A stretch of 64,000 nucleotides of DNA, taken from Marsupella aquatica (Eukaryota; Marchantiophyta). Position numbers and translations under genes: made by a program. Of the stretch, positions 34,091 through 45,925 are shown piece by piece. The first letter of the stretch is position 1, and each line of letters begins with the position of its first letter. The stretch is taken from positions 20,088,001 to 20,152,000 of the forward strand of contig OZ316898.1 in the NCBI GenBank assembly GCA_973895155.1. Direction: 5' to 3'. The notes below the pieces were generated by a model. That model did no database searches and was not told the DNA's origin. It saw nothing but the letters and a program-made list of their open reading frames with translations.

Positions 34091-34362
34091 TCACTGCAGA
34101 GGATCCAACTGCCCTAGAAGGCGGGGATGGCGAAGCCGGGGCTAGGATACTCGGTGATGAAGCCGGGGTACCGGATCCATCACTAGAACATGTCGGGGAG
34201 GCCGTGGCCGATGCTGAGGCCAAAGCCGAGGGTGGACCCAGTCAGGCCGATGGAGAGTTGACTCATTCCGGAGCAGGTAATCTGTCAGAGGACGGACCTA
34301 CGGTAGTGGTTGTGGAGGAAGTGTTGGGGGCGTCCATTGAGGACCAGACACCGCTGCCATGA
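33985..34362 (+). pseudogene. C-terminal piece of the coiled-coil/NLS-like reading frame
   Basis: The plus frame starts with EPKKKKKRKPSGSGS, a basic nuclear-localisation-like run, then continues for about 110 acidic, Gly/Ala-rich residues to a TGA at 34360-34362. The inverted copy at 33074-33223, read on the minus strand, extends the same frame upstream. This suggests it was once the tail of the coiled-coil frame at 31228-33006. Confidence 0.4.
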
Positions 34363-35261
34363 CGGTGGTGGAGGGCCGCTCCTTTTAAGGAGGGAGGAGG
34401 CGTGAGTGGGCAAGGCGGGCTCAGATCTCCAAGTTTAGAATTAGGATCAGGACCAAGGGGCAGCCCTGACACTTAGCTTAGTGGGATTGCGGATCCACTG
34501 GTAAGAGCAACACTTGTGCTCCTGCCTCGCTGTACATAGGTAGATTACAGTTAGGTAGATTAGGCTTACGCTACAAGGAATTAGGCGGATCCACTACCAC
34601 GATAAGTACCTGGGCAGCGGGGAGTTCAGGGCCTTCTTCCTTAGCAAGTTTTTAGTGCAACAGCAGGGCTGGGATCAAGTAGTTAAAGAAGCTCTCGGTT
34701 AGTTATACTGTGACCCTTGTGTATATTCATGTTTCCTCATACCTAAGAGATGAATAGAGTTGGCCTCACGGCTTAGTTCGCAGATCTTGTATATGAGAAG
34801 TATTGTTTGTATGGCAAGTGCATGATATAACTCAGTCAGAAGGAGTCATTTTGCTATTTGTGTGTCGCATTAACTTGTGTGAAGATTGCCCACATCAACC
34901 AAGAAAGGAGTAAGCAAGGTAGTAAGAGTTGGATGTGTCAAGCTGAGAGAGGTCTTAGCGGGTTACCCAAGCCAGTTGGGGATCATTCCGGCGGCGGAAT
35001 CCAAACATACCCAAAGGAAAACCAAGAGAGGAGGACAAGGGAAGGCCTAGAATAGACCGGCTACGTATCGCATGACCTGATGAAGGATCTGTCCAGTATA
35101 TGTGAGTAAAATGTTAATAGTAATAGTAGTAGAAAGAGGTTAGCAGCGTCCCATGCCGCTAAGCCGCGAAATCGGCCTCGCCAAGAGCAAAACCTGCGGG
35201 AATTGGCTTGTCCAGAGGGGTTTCTTGGGTTTAGGGAGCCATGGGACGCACCACATCTCAT
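34363..35261. other. No gene recognised
   Basis: Moderately GC-rich DNA without a convincing frame, probably untranslated or LTR-internal retroelement sequence. Confidence 0.4.
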
Positions 35262-35966
35262 AGCACGGTTGCCTTCGTCCACCCCTCCGTGCTACCCTTC
35301 AACTCCCAGTGTATGTCGTTGCAGCGGTTGATGGCCTCCCGGATGCTAACGATTCTGTTCTCACAAAACAGAAGATCGTCGAGTTCGTCGGCAGTAGGCG
35401 TCCACAAGAATTCAGCCGTAATGAGTTCTCCTCCTAAGAAGGCAGACTTCTGCAGCTCCCATAGTCGAGCGAGCTCCTGTCGTTCTCAAGCGGCTCTCTC
35501 CGATTCTTCGTCCTTGTAGGTCCCAATGTACTCAGTTGCCTGTTCTAACAGGCATCCCCAAAAATGAGCAGCTTGATTGACGTTGCTCATACCCTTCTTG
35601 AGTTGATTGTCGGTATCTGCTTCCACCCCGAGTGCTTGCCTGAGTAGCGGACAGTAGTTGGCCTCCCGTAGTCGTCTGCTTAGTTCGTGCTTGCAAATGA
35701 GTGGCCATTCCTTGCGATCGATCCTTACCCCTCCCTGACTGGTCTTCCTTCCCGTTAGTTACCTATAGCCGCCGGCACTTAGCGCGCCCTAACCCTAATC
35801 GTGTTCCCTCCCCTGACGTTTTTACTTCCGGCCTCGGCTCGGGTTCCATAGCCACCCTTAATTGTTTATATTTTCCATATTTTTGCTACTACACTAATGT
35901 GTTTCCAGGGTTTACTCCTTATTTTATCATTTAAACTGGCCTAGTGATTCCTGACTAGGCATCACA
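35262..35966 (-). repeat. 0.7-kb direct repeat, copy 2 (LTR-like), abutting the DUF7869-like gene
   Basis: Same orientation as 28942-29645. Its end CATCACA at 35966 falls inside the reading frame of the following gene, so this repeat marks an insertion junction. The copy contains the first part of the minus-strand frame seen at 29594-28942. Confidence 0.8.
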
Positions 35967-37035
35967 ATCATCTTTGACGCAACTATATAGACCATTGCCA
36001 AGGATATTGAAGTTACAACTTGATAATTGTGCCGGAGACAACAAAAACAGATTTATTTTGGCATATTTGTCACTTTTGACAGCGCGAGAAGTATTCAAGG
36101 AAGTTCATTTGGGAATTCTGATGGTTGGACATACCCATGAGGATGTTGACGCAATGTTTGGTAATTTTTTGGAAGCTCTGATGAAACAACCATCGTATAC
36201 TCTCCCTGATTTAATGTTGCTGCTAATGAAATCACGTAGACCAAACCCTATTCCCCATTGTGTACAGGAAGTGCCCAATTTTAAAAGTTACTTAACACCT
36301 TACATGTTGAAAGGGGGAGATACATTGGTGGGCCATCTAAAACCTCGAGTGTTTCGGCTGTTTGTTCAAGAGGATGGCATGCCTTGTATGCAATACAAGC
36401 TAAAGGCAATGGATCAAGGTTGGCTTCCAAATGGTGGAATCAAAATGTGGTCATAGACGGTCGAGAAACGTCCTAACCTCCCGACTGGAACCCCAAAGAG
36501 GTTACCCATGACAGAGGTTAAAGTGTTGGAGGAGGTTCGAGAAGGCCTGTTGAAGCAAGTGAACTTTTTTGAATTGATCATGAGGAGAAGCCACATCATG
36601 GAGGAACAAAAAATGAGTTGGGAGCCACTCATTGAATATTCAAATCGAGTGAGAGACACTTTGGGTAGAGAAGTTCAGTATTTGCCGGAAGATGGAAATG
36701 AGTTGGTACACGGATTTTGGCCTGTATCCAAATGGAGGGAGCATGTTCCATTAGCATACCGCAATGTTGCATGTGAGTTGGATACACAGGTAGACTATGT
36801 GGGGCCTCGGAAGGATAAGCCACGTGAAGTGTTTAACCCGCGGATTGATGTTACAAAAGGTGTTTATGTCATGGTGAGACCAGACACTAAGGACTTGGAG
36901 ATTTACCAAATTTATTTGGGAGAAGCAATGAGTGATGTTGAAGAGGGAAGTTTAAATGATCAAAACCAGATTGAGCACATGTGTGATGTGAGATGGTTTA
37001 GACCTGTCATGTCAAAGAAAAGAGGTCAACCATAA
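35967..37035 (+). pseudogene. DUF7869-like protein, 5'-truncated, one internal stop
   Basis: The plus-strand frame is open from the repeat junction to 37033-37035 except for TAG at 36454-36456. Hallmarks are LKLQLDNCAGDNKNRFILAY, about 30 residues later FKEVHLGILMVGHTHEDVDA followed by MFGNFLEAL. Proteins with the LQLDN..(N)KN and GHTHEDVD boxes are uncharacterised, occur in many copies in plant, algal and animal genomes, and I recall them as DUF7869. The two Asp-containing boxes on predicted beta strands recall an RNase H-like nuclease, so a transposase role is possible but not shown. The 5' half is missing: the 0.7-kb repeat ends at 35966 directly against the coding sequence, and I found no other half in the window. 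Confidence 0.6.
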
Positions 37036-38002
37036 TGTGAGCAGATAAAAGAAAGATGGCTCGATTGTTGGAGCAAGAAATGGGAATGTGATACTGGGTA
37101 TGAAATGGAGAGAATTAGTGTGAATACTGTGCTATGGTGTTTCAAACTTACCACGGGTTGCTGGAAAGTCTGGTTTGATTTTAATTCCAAAAAGTCATGT
37201 TGGGAAAGCACAAAACAATCTTACTAGATGCATTGAGAACGAGGTACTAGGAAATGGAGAAGAAAATGTAGAATAGATCTGCTTGGATATTAAAAAAGAT
37301 TGTTATTGCAAGTAGTTAGTTCAATTAGATTGCTCAAGTATCATTATTATGATACAGTCACTGGTAAATTTAGTTTAATACTTCACAAGTAAAGCTTGGT
37401 GGCAAAGATGATTTCAGGATTATAGTAGGCAGTACAACCAACCATGGATTGTACATATTTCTTTATTTCTAAATAAAGGACCCTCAATACAACCACACAA
37501 GGTCTCGCTCAAGGTGTGCAATTTGAGATTAAATATTTGAGTACACATGATTTGTTTAATTAATCAATGACTGGGTCAATGACAACACAAGTGTATGATT
37601 GATTTATAGAATATTATTATAGGTTTGGATGGGTCATTATGTATTAAGTTGTATTTAATTGTATTTAATGAAATCCAGAAATTATCTAGAAGTCCAATTT
37701 TGTCTAAATTGGGGTTATATGGTCAAAGATGAAAGTGACGAGGCTAAGTGAGAACATGAGAGTCAAAACACTAGAAGGTATGTTTTGCTATCAATCATTG
37801 TTTTAAATGTATATTTTATACTGAGTGTATTATAATTATAATCCTTCTAGAATTACATTTTCACTTAGTTTTTGAAATGTTAATTTATTTTAGCACTAAT
37901 AACTTCTCAATGTTGGAATAAGGAAAATTATACTACTGTATGTATAATTTGCTTCAAAACTTTTGACAACTTTCTTGGATTTTCTTATATATATATATAT
38001 AG
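37036..38002. other. Non-coding AT-rich stretch
   Basis: No reading frame of note. It contains a perfect 8-bp hairpin at 37461-37478 (CTTTATTT/AAATAAAG) and a (TA)n run at about 37986-38001 just before the helicase exon, possibly an intron with its acceptor at 38001-38002. Confidence 0.4.
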
Positions 38003-38960
38003 GACAAACAGCGCTTGAGCAACAAGGCTTTAGCGATTGGTTATTAGCAATTGGAGAGGGGACTTTGCCAACAGGGCCTGATTTGGGCGATGAGGTCATT
38101 TGTTTGTCGCATGACTTGATAATGCCAACTGATCATCTTAGTGACCTTATTGTTGAGATCTATGGCTCAGATCCAATGAACTTCAACAATGTTAACTTTC
38201 TAAAAGATAGAGCTATCTTGACAACCACAAACAAAGATGCGGATAAGGTCAATGAGGAGGTGATGGGTGGCTTTCCTGGAGAGGTAAATTCCTTACCACT
38301 AGCAACATTAAGAACTTTAAATGTTGTACTTCAAGGGAAGTACTTTCAATGAAAGTTAGTAACTTTTTTACCATTTTTATTCATGAGTTTTTGCAGGAAC
38401 ATGAGTTTTTGAGTGCAGATTCAATTTCCAATGAAGCAACTGCTTTCATGTATCCCATAGAGTTCCTCAATACATTGTTGCCATCGTGGTTACCTCCACA
38501 TAAGTTGACCCTTAAGATTGGTGCACCCATCGTGCTTTTGAGAAACATGAATGGGTCAAAAGGACAAGCCAATGACACTCGCTTGATAGTTCGTGGTTTT
38601 GGGCGTCATGTCATAGATGCAGAAATTATCACACGGAAGAACATCGGAGATCGTGTTTTTATTTAATTCACACATTCCCCTCTTATTGCATCTGACTCAG
38701 GGTTACCATTTGATCTTCGACGATTTCAGTTTCCTATCCGCGCTGCCTTTGGTATGACCATCAATAAGTCTCAAGGTCAAACCTTGGCAAAGATTGGGAT
38801 ATTTCTGCCAAACCCGGTTTTCTCACATGGTCAATTATATGTGGCATTGTCTAGGGTTCGTGCTCGAAGTGGCATTCGCATTATGATATCAAGGAATGCT
38901 TATCCTGATAAGCATGACCTTTACACAAGGAATGTTGTATACCGTGAGATTTTGAGATGA
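38003..38960 (+). pseudogene. Helitron helicase (PIF1-type), C-terminal part only
   Basis: Exons 38003-38283 and 38397-38960 are separated by a 113-bp GT-AG intron (38284-38396) that joins FPGE to EHEFLSADSI in frame. The order of motifs fits the end of the Helitron Rep/helicase protein: FSDWLLAIGEG, FLKDRAILTTTN, FPGE, GAPIVLLRNM, then AFGMTINKSQGQTL and HGQLYVALSRV. A TAA at 38664-38666 breaks the second exon. The replication-initiator domain and helicase motifs I-IV are absent. In complete Helitrons this protein nicks and unwinds DNA for rolling-circle transposition; this fragment cannot do so. Confidence 0.85.
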
Positions 38961-39790
38961 TTGCATGATGTTGGGAGGGTGCCTATTCATTCATCTCTTG
39001 GTTAGCATGAGCCCGTGCATTGACAAAACAACTTCTCTACTCCGAGCTTCAATAAGCAATTCTTTTGACATTTAACAGGTAAATATTCCTTCTTCATTCA
39101 TTTCAATTCAATGCTAACTTGACCCTAGATCTTTCAATGGCATGGACCTTCTTAGTACTTGGAATCCTTTGAAGAGCTTTATATTGCTTACTCCACTCTC
39201 TCTACATTCCTCATTCTAGATGGGACGTATCGCATTTGATTTCCTCTTATCAATGACCTTCCTTTTGGCTTCTCCTTTTGGGTGTTTGCAGTGGTTAATT
39301 TTGGTTGCTTGGCCGGTTCTACGCTCCAAGCAAATGGTGCACTTTGTGATATTCAAGCAATATATGTGTACTCTACAATGGACTACTTCATGGAGACTAT
39401 CATATGGTATTATTGTTGTTTGTCATATTGACATCTACAAGCCATATAACATACCTTTTGTTCAAATTACTCAAGTGGGGTTTCCCTTTGTCTTTTCATA
39501 CACTACTCTTATTACTTTCCTGAGTCCTTTTTTGTCTTTGGCACTTTTTTGTGCTCACCTTTATTGACGTTCAAAGAAAGGGTAGTCGGAGCTAGTCAAT
39601 AGAAACATTTGTAGTGAGAAAAGTTGTGAAAGAAAACACAAACGATTTGTAAAGGAATAAACGATGACATTCGAATCAGTTGATTTCGAACACGTCCAAG
39701 AGTAGGTTAATTCACACAAGGGTTTTGGCACTGTTAACTGTTACGGGTTTAAGCGATTACGTCAAGTTTTCTCGAAGTGAGAACTTCGTT
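38961..39790. other. No gene recognised
   Basis: An open plus-strand frame at 39220-39567 is hydrophobic but matches nothing known to me. The rest is AT-rich intergenic DNA. Confidence 0.45.
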
Positions 39791-39793
39791 GGC

Positions 39794-39961
39794 TAGGGTT
39801 TAGTAAGGTCTCGCTTTCTCTCTGCTCTGTAAGAAAGCAGTTTATAGAAGCGGAAGGCTCTGCTGTGTAAGAAAATAGTCGATAGAAGCGGAAGCCTCTG
39901 CTGTATAAGAAAATAGTTGATTGAAGCGGAAGCAGCAGAGAATTTCTGTTTGCTAGGGTTT
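39794..39961 (+). promoter_or_regulatory. Two telo-box-like motifs upstream of RRP45
   Basis: TAGGGTTTA at 39794-39802 and TAGGGTTT at 39954-39961 match the plant telo box (AAACCCTA), which is frequent in promoters or 5' UTRs of genes for ribosome biogenesis and RNA processing. They lie 410 and 250 bp before the RRP45 start codon. Confidence 0.45.
39821..39935. repeat. Three tandem copies of a roughly 39-bp unit in the RRP45 5' region
   Basis: The unit CTCTGCTGTGTAAGAAAATA followed by GTCGATAGAAGCGGAAGC is repeated at about 39821-39857, 39858-39896 and 39897-39935 with several substitutions. Confidence 0.7.
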
Positions 39962-40206
39962 TTGGTCCTCTCGGGTTCTCTTGCTGTGGTAGAAAAGTGG
40001 TCATCGAATTGGGCTGAGCACGGGACCATTGGAGGCATCGTCGTGGTGTGATCGGGAGGAAGGACGGGAGAGAGTGTGAACCCACCGTGGACTAAAGGAT
40101 TTTCTGGGAGCATTGTTAGAGTGACTCTCAACATTGCTCGAAATAGTTTTCGCATTAAATTGAATGCGCTCAAGGGAATTGGATTCGTTGGTTTGGGCTC
40201 GGAGCA

Positions 40207-43200
40207 ATGAATTCCAGTGGATTTCGAATCAGCGTGAACGAGAAAGAGTTTATATACGAGGCATTGCGTGCTGAGCAGCGCGTTGATGGTCGTCGCCCCT
40301 TTGATGTTCGTCGACTCTCCATTACCTTTTCCAAGTATGTGTCCTTTTGTCGAGACTTTGCATTATTGCTGTTTGAAGTGGTTTCGCGGGATGGTTTAGT
40401 TGCGGGAAGGGAAGGTTCTTTGAGCCGAATATCTGCCGCCGGCCTTTTCTCGACCTTCTCATATTTGCTGCAGGACTTTTAATCCCTTTGATAAGTCTGG
40501 GGCTAAAAATTATGCTAATTGGGCATTGGACATCCGTGATCTTTTCGAACGTACTTGCATTTGCTCACTGCTCGTTGGTTGAGGAGATTCTTGTTCATTG
40601 AGAGAACATTTGGGATTTTAGATCTTACGTTCTGCGAAAGGTTAGCATAATTGCATTATAGGGTCAGTTCAAAAATTAGGAGGAAGCATTAATCGTGTGT
40701 AAGAATGACTTATTTGATGGCTTGGTAATGTATGACGTTAGTGTGGTGCATTCGTATTCTTAACCAATTATTCTAGTCTTGTATCCTCATGGTGTAAGGT
40801 GCACCCGGCAGCTTTACAGCACTTCCCTTCAGAGTTGAAGAGATACCGATGCATTACCTCTATCTTAGCCACGTAGAGTTGAGGATGGCTTTCGGAGATG
40901 TCGGCGTCATATTTGTAACTTTCAAGGCACTGAGGTCTGCTTGTTTAGCGTGCAGACAGGATGGTTCAGTCGAAGTTTTACAAGGACAAACGAGGGTATT
41001 GGCAGTGGTGACAGGCCAGCTTGCGCCACCCTATCCAGACCGTCCCACTGAGGGTTCACTTGTCATCTTCACAGAGTTCTCCCCCATGGCTGACCCCTCA
41101 TTTGAACCTGGTCGTCCCGGAGAAATGGCAATAGAGTTGGGCCGAATCATCGATCGTGGGTTACGGTATGTCATGCTAGCCTTCCTCGGATAACAGTGAC
41201 ATGAATGGTGGTGTAAGTTTTTTGTGAAGGTGGTATCCGCAATTCCTGAGCTAGGTCCTCACATGCGTTCAAGTTCTCCTTTGATCTCGTCTCCCTGGGG
41301 TCCGTTCTGTCTAGGGTGCCTCGATTGTTCCTGCCCCTGCACGTCAGGTTGCACCGGTTTCGTGAATCGGACGATAAATGTTTGTTGTGCTTTGATAATA
41401 TTGTGAGGGCAGTATTCTTGACAGCACAGGTACACGAGCTTGTGAATTCTAGAAATATGCCGTTTGCTGGGGAACTAACTGTCCTATTTTGGGAGATCTA
41501 CAGAGAAAGCAGGGCAATCGATACGGAATCCCTATGTGTCTTGGCTGGTCAAAAAGTGTGGGCCATTCGTGTAGACATCCACATTCTGGACAATGGCGGG
41601 TAAGTGTTTTCCCCCATGAGGGTGATCACATTTCTGCTTCATGTGCTGGTTTTAAGATTCTGATTTAAGCTAGCAACTCACATCTCTTTACTGAAAAGAT
41701 ACGAAGAGTCTACAATTCAATTAAATCATGGTATCTGGTGGGAATTTTCTCTTTTGTCTCGTGCTATTTGTGTTCAGATATTTTCCTTATCAGTCCGTAA
41801 ATCGCGTGGGGTTCCCGTTAGTGCAGAAATCTGGTGGATGTAGCAAACATTGCAGCACTAGCAGCTCTACATTCCTACCGTCGGCCTGAATGTACTGTTG
41901 GAGGACATAATGGACAGGAGGTTATTGTCCACCCACCTGAGGTGACCTATTTCCCTTGGCTCTCCTTTCTTGGCTTGGCCGGACAGATTCAAATTTGGTT
42001 TGGGTGGTCATACTGCTATCATTTGGTGACAGGATACTTTCTCGAATTCATAAAACCTTCACATTTGTGTGGTTTCGTTGCAAATTGCGGTCAGCCTTTG
42101 CACACTGAGGTTTGTACCAGGCCTTTTGCAGACTTTCTATGATACGTGTCTTACCTTGAAAGGCTGGCTAATGCCAGATCTTTTGGGGGGTTTTATTGGT
42201 AGGTTTATTAACAGGACAGGTTCAATTGGACGATAACAATGGCAGGTCCGAGAACCGGTTCCACTTATCATACATCACTTACCGATTGCAGTCACATTTG
42301 CGTTTTTCAAAGGGGATCTTCAGGTTTGCAACTCATATCTTTCACCTTCAACTTATTTTTTGAGATCTTCATGACTTCCAATCGCTCTTCTTTAGATGTT
42401 AAGTGCCATCTACGTCCAGGTTAAGAGGAGTTCAGTTGTGAGTCTCACTGCATGCACTTGAAAATGTGGTTCTCGAGCTCTCGTTTGCTAGATAAGTTGC
42501 CCATGATTTCCGTTGTGGCCATGTCGGCCATCATGTCAAGAATTCATCGTCACTTATCTTTTGAAATATTTTTATGAGGTTTTCCCAGGTAGTCGATCCA
42601 AGCCTAAAGGAAGAGGCTGTCATGGGGGGGAGATTAACGGTGACAGTAAATGCTCAAGGAGATATATGTGCGATTCAGAAGGGTGGTGGCATCGGAGTGT
42701 CTGCTTCTGAAATAATGCGTTGTATACGGATTGCTTCTTCCAAGGCATCTGAAATCACAAACCAAATTAAGAAAGAGGTATGAAATGTCCAATTGGACGC
42801 TGCAAATCGCTATGTGCTGTCTGTTACGCAAGATGCCGTGGTAGCCGTAAAAGTAGCAGATTCCGAACTGATTCTGTCATTAAGGTTTGCCCCACCACTG
42901 CCCCTTCCAAGATCGACGATAACGGTTGTCCTGATTTCTTGATTTGTGGGCTGTAGTTAGAAGCAAATGCTTTGGAGCGAACTACAAGGAAAATCAAGCG
43001 GCATTCTACCTTGACTTTCAAGGATGTGACAATTAGACAAGATTTAGTACGGGGAGATACAGAGGTGGAGGAGGTATTTGGATCATCTGTTATGCAAGCG
43101 GAGCAGAGAGATGCAATGATGGAGATAATCAAAGAAGAAGAGATGATAGAGTCAACCAGTAGTGAAAGTGAGGATGAGGTCGAAGAAGGAGATTTATCAG

Positions 43201-44061
43201 ATGGGGTGAACGAGAAGAAGCAGAAGTTAGAAGGAGATCGAATCTTACGCATTGCTTCAGTAAGGAATGGTGTGAAGGACAGCAAGCCTCAAACTTATAG
43301 AAAGGCCGGATTATTTGAAGGCGGCCCATCTTTCTGGTAAGCAATTTGCTTTTAAATTTGATCCAGGGAATCAATTGAGTGTCATGCAAACATGATAGAG
43401 TCCATGCTAGATATGGCATAAGTTTGTCAAGAAGATAGCCTTGTGCTTCCCTCAAATTTTGTGAACCTAAGTGCTGGAAACTGGTGCATGCCAGAGGCTT
43501 ACAAGTCCATTTTTCTGCAGGGACAACGATGAGGACATGGCAGTCTCTACACAAGGTTCAGTGACAGCTTCAAACGCGACTACTAAAAAACCGTTTGGTA
43601 GGCCTCGAAACTGAAGTCGCTTTACGTTTGTCTTCTTCATATCTTCATGTCCTTTATTTGCTTTAGGACTTTTGCCTGGACAACTAATTATCCTGAGAGT
43701 CCAGCAGCCATGTGATCCTCGTCGTTCCTTGGTTTTGGCAGATTCTAATGCGCTAGCCGAGTTCAACACTGTTGCAGATGTGATCTCGAAGGCTGCTGTC
43801 AAGTCAAGAAGGGTTACCGCTGATGGGTCCCTTGAGTCGACGTCTGTTGCTACAATGTCTGCAGCTGCAGTGTACGCCAAGATGCCTCGACAAACGGCTG
43901 ACATTTCAAAACCTGTAGGACCTGTCGTTCCCCATACGGATGACATGACTGTTGAGGACAAGGGCCTCCTATTCTTGAGCTCTGGTCCTGAACTCAACCC
44001 TGCTCCCACAAGCTTACTAGATGCCGTAAAAAGAAAGAGAAAGGAAAGCAAGAAACGATAG
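40207..44061 (+). CDS. RRP45: Exosome complex component RRP45 (RNase PH-like core subunit), nine exons
   Basis: Exons: 40207-40334, 40956-41165, 41504-41599, 41827-41941, 42246-42323, 42589-42777, 42957-43336, 43521-43597, 43667-44061. All introns are GT-AG, every phase joins, and the total is 1,668 nt (555 aa plus stop). The protein follows plant RRP45/CER7 closely: RVDGRRPFDVR, EGSLVIFTEFSPMADPSFEP, GRPGEMAIELGRIIDRGLR, DTESLCVLAGQKVWAIRVD, ILDNGG, VPLIIHHLPIAVTFAFF and GRLTVTVNAQGDICAIQK. RRP45 is one of six RNase PH-like subunits of the ring around which the nuclear and cytoplasmic exosome degrades and trims RNA; the plant core is largely structural. The C-terminal third (exons 7-9) is an acidic, low-complexity tail ending in a basic run (KRKRKESKKR) typical of plant orthologues. 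The start is the first ATG of exon 1. No defect was seen. Confidence 0.95.
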
Positions 44062-45704
44062 TCGCCGGTTGTTCCGTCCTCATATCGGCATTGTCAAATT
44101 TTTGGTTTGGGGATCAATACCCCTTTATCTTCTAACACATTTATGTACCATCCTTGCCTTCTTCAATTAGAGGTGTGTTTGTGATGAGAAAAACAATTCA
44201 CGGTTTTCTGACACTTGTCCCTAATGTATTACAAGTAAATTGTAGTTCATCGCATGAAAGTTATGTGTACTTTGATTCCACCCTTGACAGAACAGAACAC
44301 CCAGAGTTGTTTTCGCAAAATGATCGCCAGGAGTACGAATCTGGATGGTTCTTCTGGTGTCTTGACTGGTTTGGCCACAGCCTACTCCCCGAGATATTTG
44401 GTTTGCCTTTCCGTTAGGATTTCGAAGTCCCAAGCCTGGGGAACCTTGGAATGCCGAGCTCACAGGGAATACGTTTCAATGCATGCAACGATATCTGGGG
44501 GCCAAAACACTACAAACGTGGGAATTCTTCGCGCGCGTTTTCTGGCTATTGGATGCAAAGCATCTTGGCTGAAGGTGCAGCCCAGGTCCGGACGAAGGCG
44601 GAAATTTTGGGCTGGAAAACTAGTGGATCCAGGAGGAAACTGTGTAGGGAATCTTTGGGCTGAATGGGGATTAAGGGCTGTAACCCCCTTGGGCTAACCC
44701 TCCGTGTGAATCTTCCAGAGTTATGCTTAGGAGGAGTGTTGCTCTTGATCCATCCTAGAGAGATTAAAATCAAGAAATCTATCTTGGGGTAAGACTGTCA
44801 AGAGGGTTATTAGTCAACGAAAATAAGAAAAAAAACCCCAAGAAAAATAACCACTCACGTAACCTTCCATGAAAATACAACGAAAACTCACAAGAGGATT
44901 TGACGAGAAAATTTCCTCTCCCACAACTTTCATTGTCTGGCACAGTACTGTACCAATACAACGTTGGACCAGAGTGCTCTAACATGGAGCAGGTTACACA
45001 AACTTAAAGTCTTTTCGAGCATATAGGCTCTTTTTAGCATCTAGCCTCTTTTCGAGCATCTAGGCCCTTCAAACTAGATGCTCTTCACACTGGCATCTTT
45101 TAATATACTCACTGTGGACCAGCTTCACTTGTTAGGGTTTTCCCATCACTTTAAAGGTTTTTTCCTTTCCTGCCCAGGGTGGCGAATGTCACCTTGTGTG
45201 AAAGGAGCACCTGCAAGGAAGATTCCTTGCCCAATATTCCTGGATAGCTTCAAGGAGCAGCTGGCTAGGAGTATTACGCGTCTGATCTTCTTAGATTAAT
45301 TTCTTACCGCCTGATCTCCTCTAGATTTAAAGATAACAGTCCGATTTTGGCGTGGCTAGGTGCAAAACTGGCTAAGAGCACTCCCGCGGATGCCCAGTAA
45401 ACTGACTTGCCATTGCCTAAAGTGGGGAGTCTGTTTTGATGCTTGCGACCCACTGTGTTTCCACCCTCTGTAGTATAGTCCACGGGTTCTGCGCCACAGG
45501 TAACCCTGGAATACCACTCTTCCAGTACGATACAGTAGCCCAACGTCAAGCCAGGAGACTGTTGTCTCACCAACTTTGAAATTGGGTGGATTGGGGCCCA
45601 AAATGGAGCACAAATAAAGTACAGTAGCTAATTGTCGGCAAAAGTGGGTAGTTGTAACATGCCAGAAAACAATAGAAATTTTACTCGCATGAGCAAAGAT
45701 TTTA
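44062..45704. other. No gene recognised
   Basis: 3' flank of RRP45. Open frames here (for example 44254-44697) have no protein-like conservation pattern that I recognise. Short repeats of GAGCATCTAGGC-like text occur at about 45015-45090. Confidence 0.5.
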
Positions 45705-45925
45705 CTCACATGACCCTTAATTTTTCTATATGCAATTGTCTTGCTTACAGTAACCTGGTTGATAACATCCATTTTGGGGACTCCTCTTTTTGCTAGCAAT
45801 CTGGAATCATAAAAATAACACAAAAATTAGAAAAGGCAACAAAAAGCAAAAGAAATTTAAACCCACAAGTGTTTCACTTACAATACTCCCCTCGCTAACA
45901 AAATTTCTGTTTGCTTACATTAGGC
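45705..45925. repeat. Diverged dispersed repeat, copy 1
   Basis: Shares a series of blocks in the same order with 51873-52050: CATGAC-C(C/T)TTAATTTTTCTATAT, TGATAACAT-CATTTT, AAAAGCAAAAGAAATTTAAA (variant) and GCTAACAAAATT-CTGTT. The repeat is old, with many gaps. Confidence 0.55.

Noticed and set aside
39002-39024. TTAGCATGAGCCCGTGCATTGAC resembles an inverted Helitron 3' end
   Set aside because: The orientation is opposite to the nearby helicase, the base after CTAA is C rather than T, and no proper hairpin precedes it.
39762-40173. Overlapping minus-strand frames upstream of RRP45, possible divergent gene
   Set aside because: They are generated by the 39-bp tandem repeat and show no conserved domain.
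42824-43285. Long open frame on the minus strand opposite RRP45 exon 7
   Set aside because: It is the antisense shadow of an acidic, low-complexity exon that belongs to a complete and conserved gene on the plus strand.
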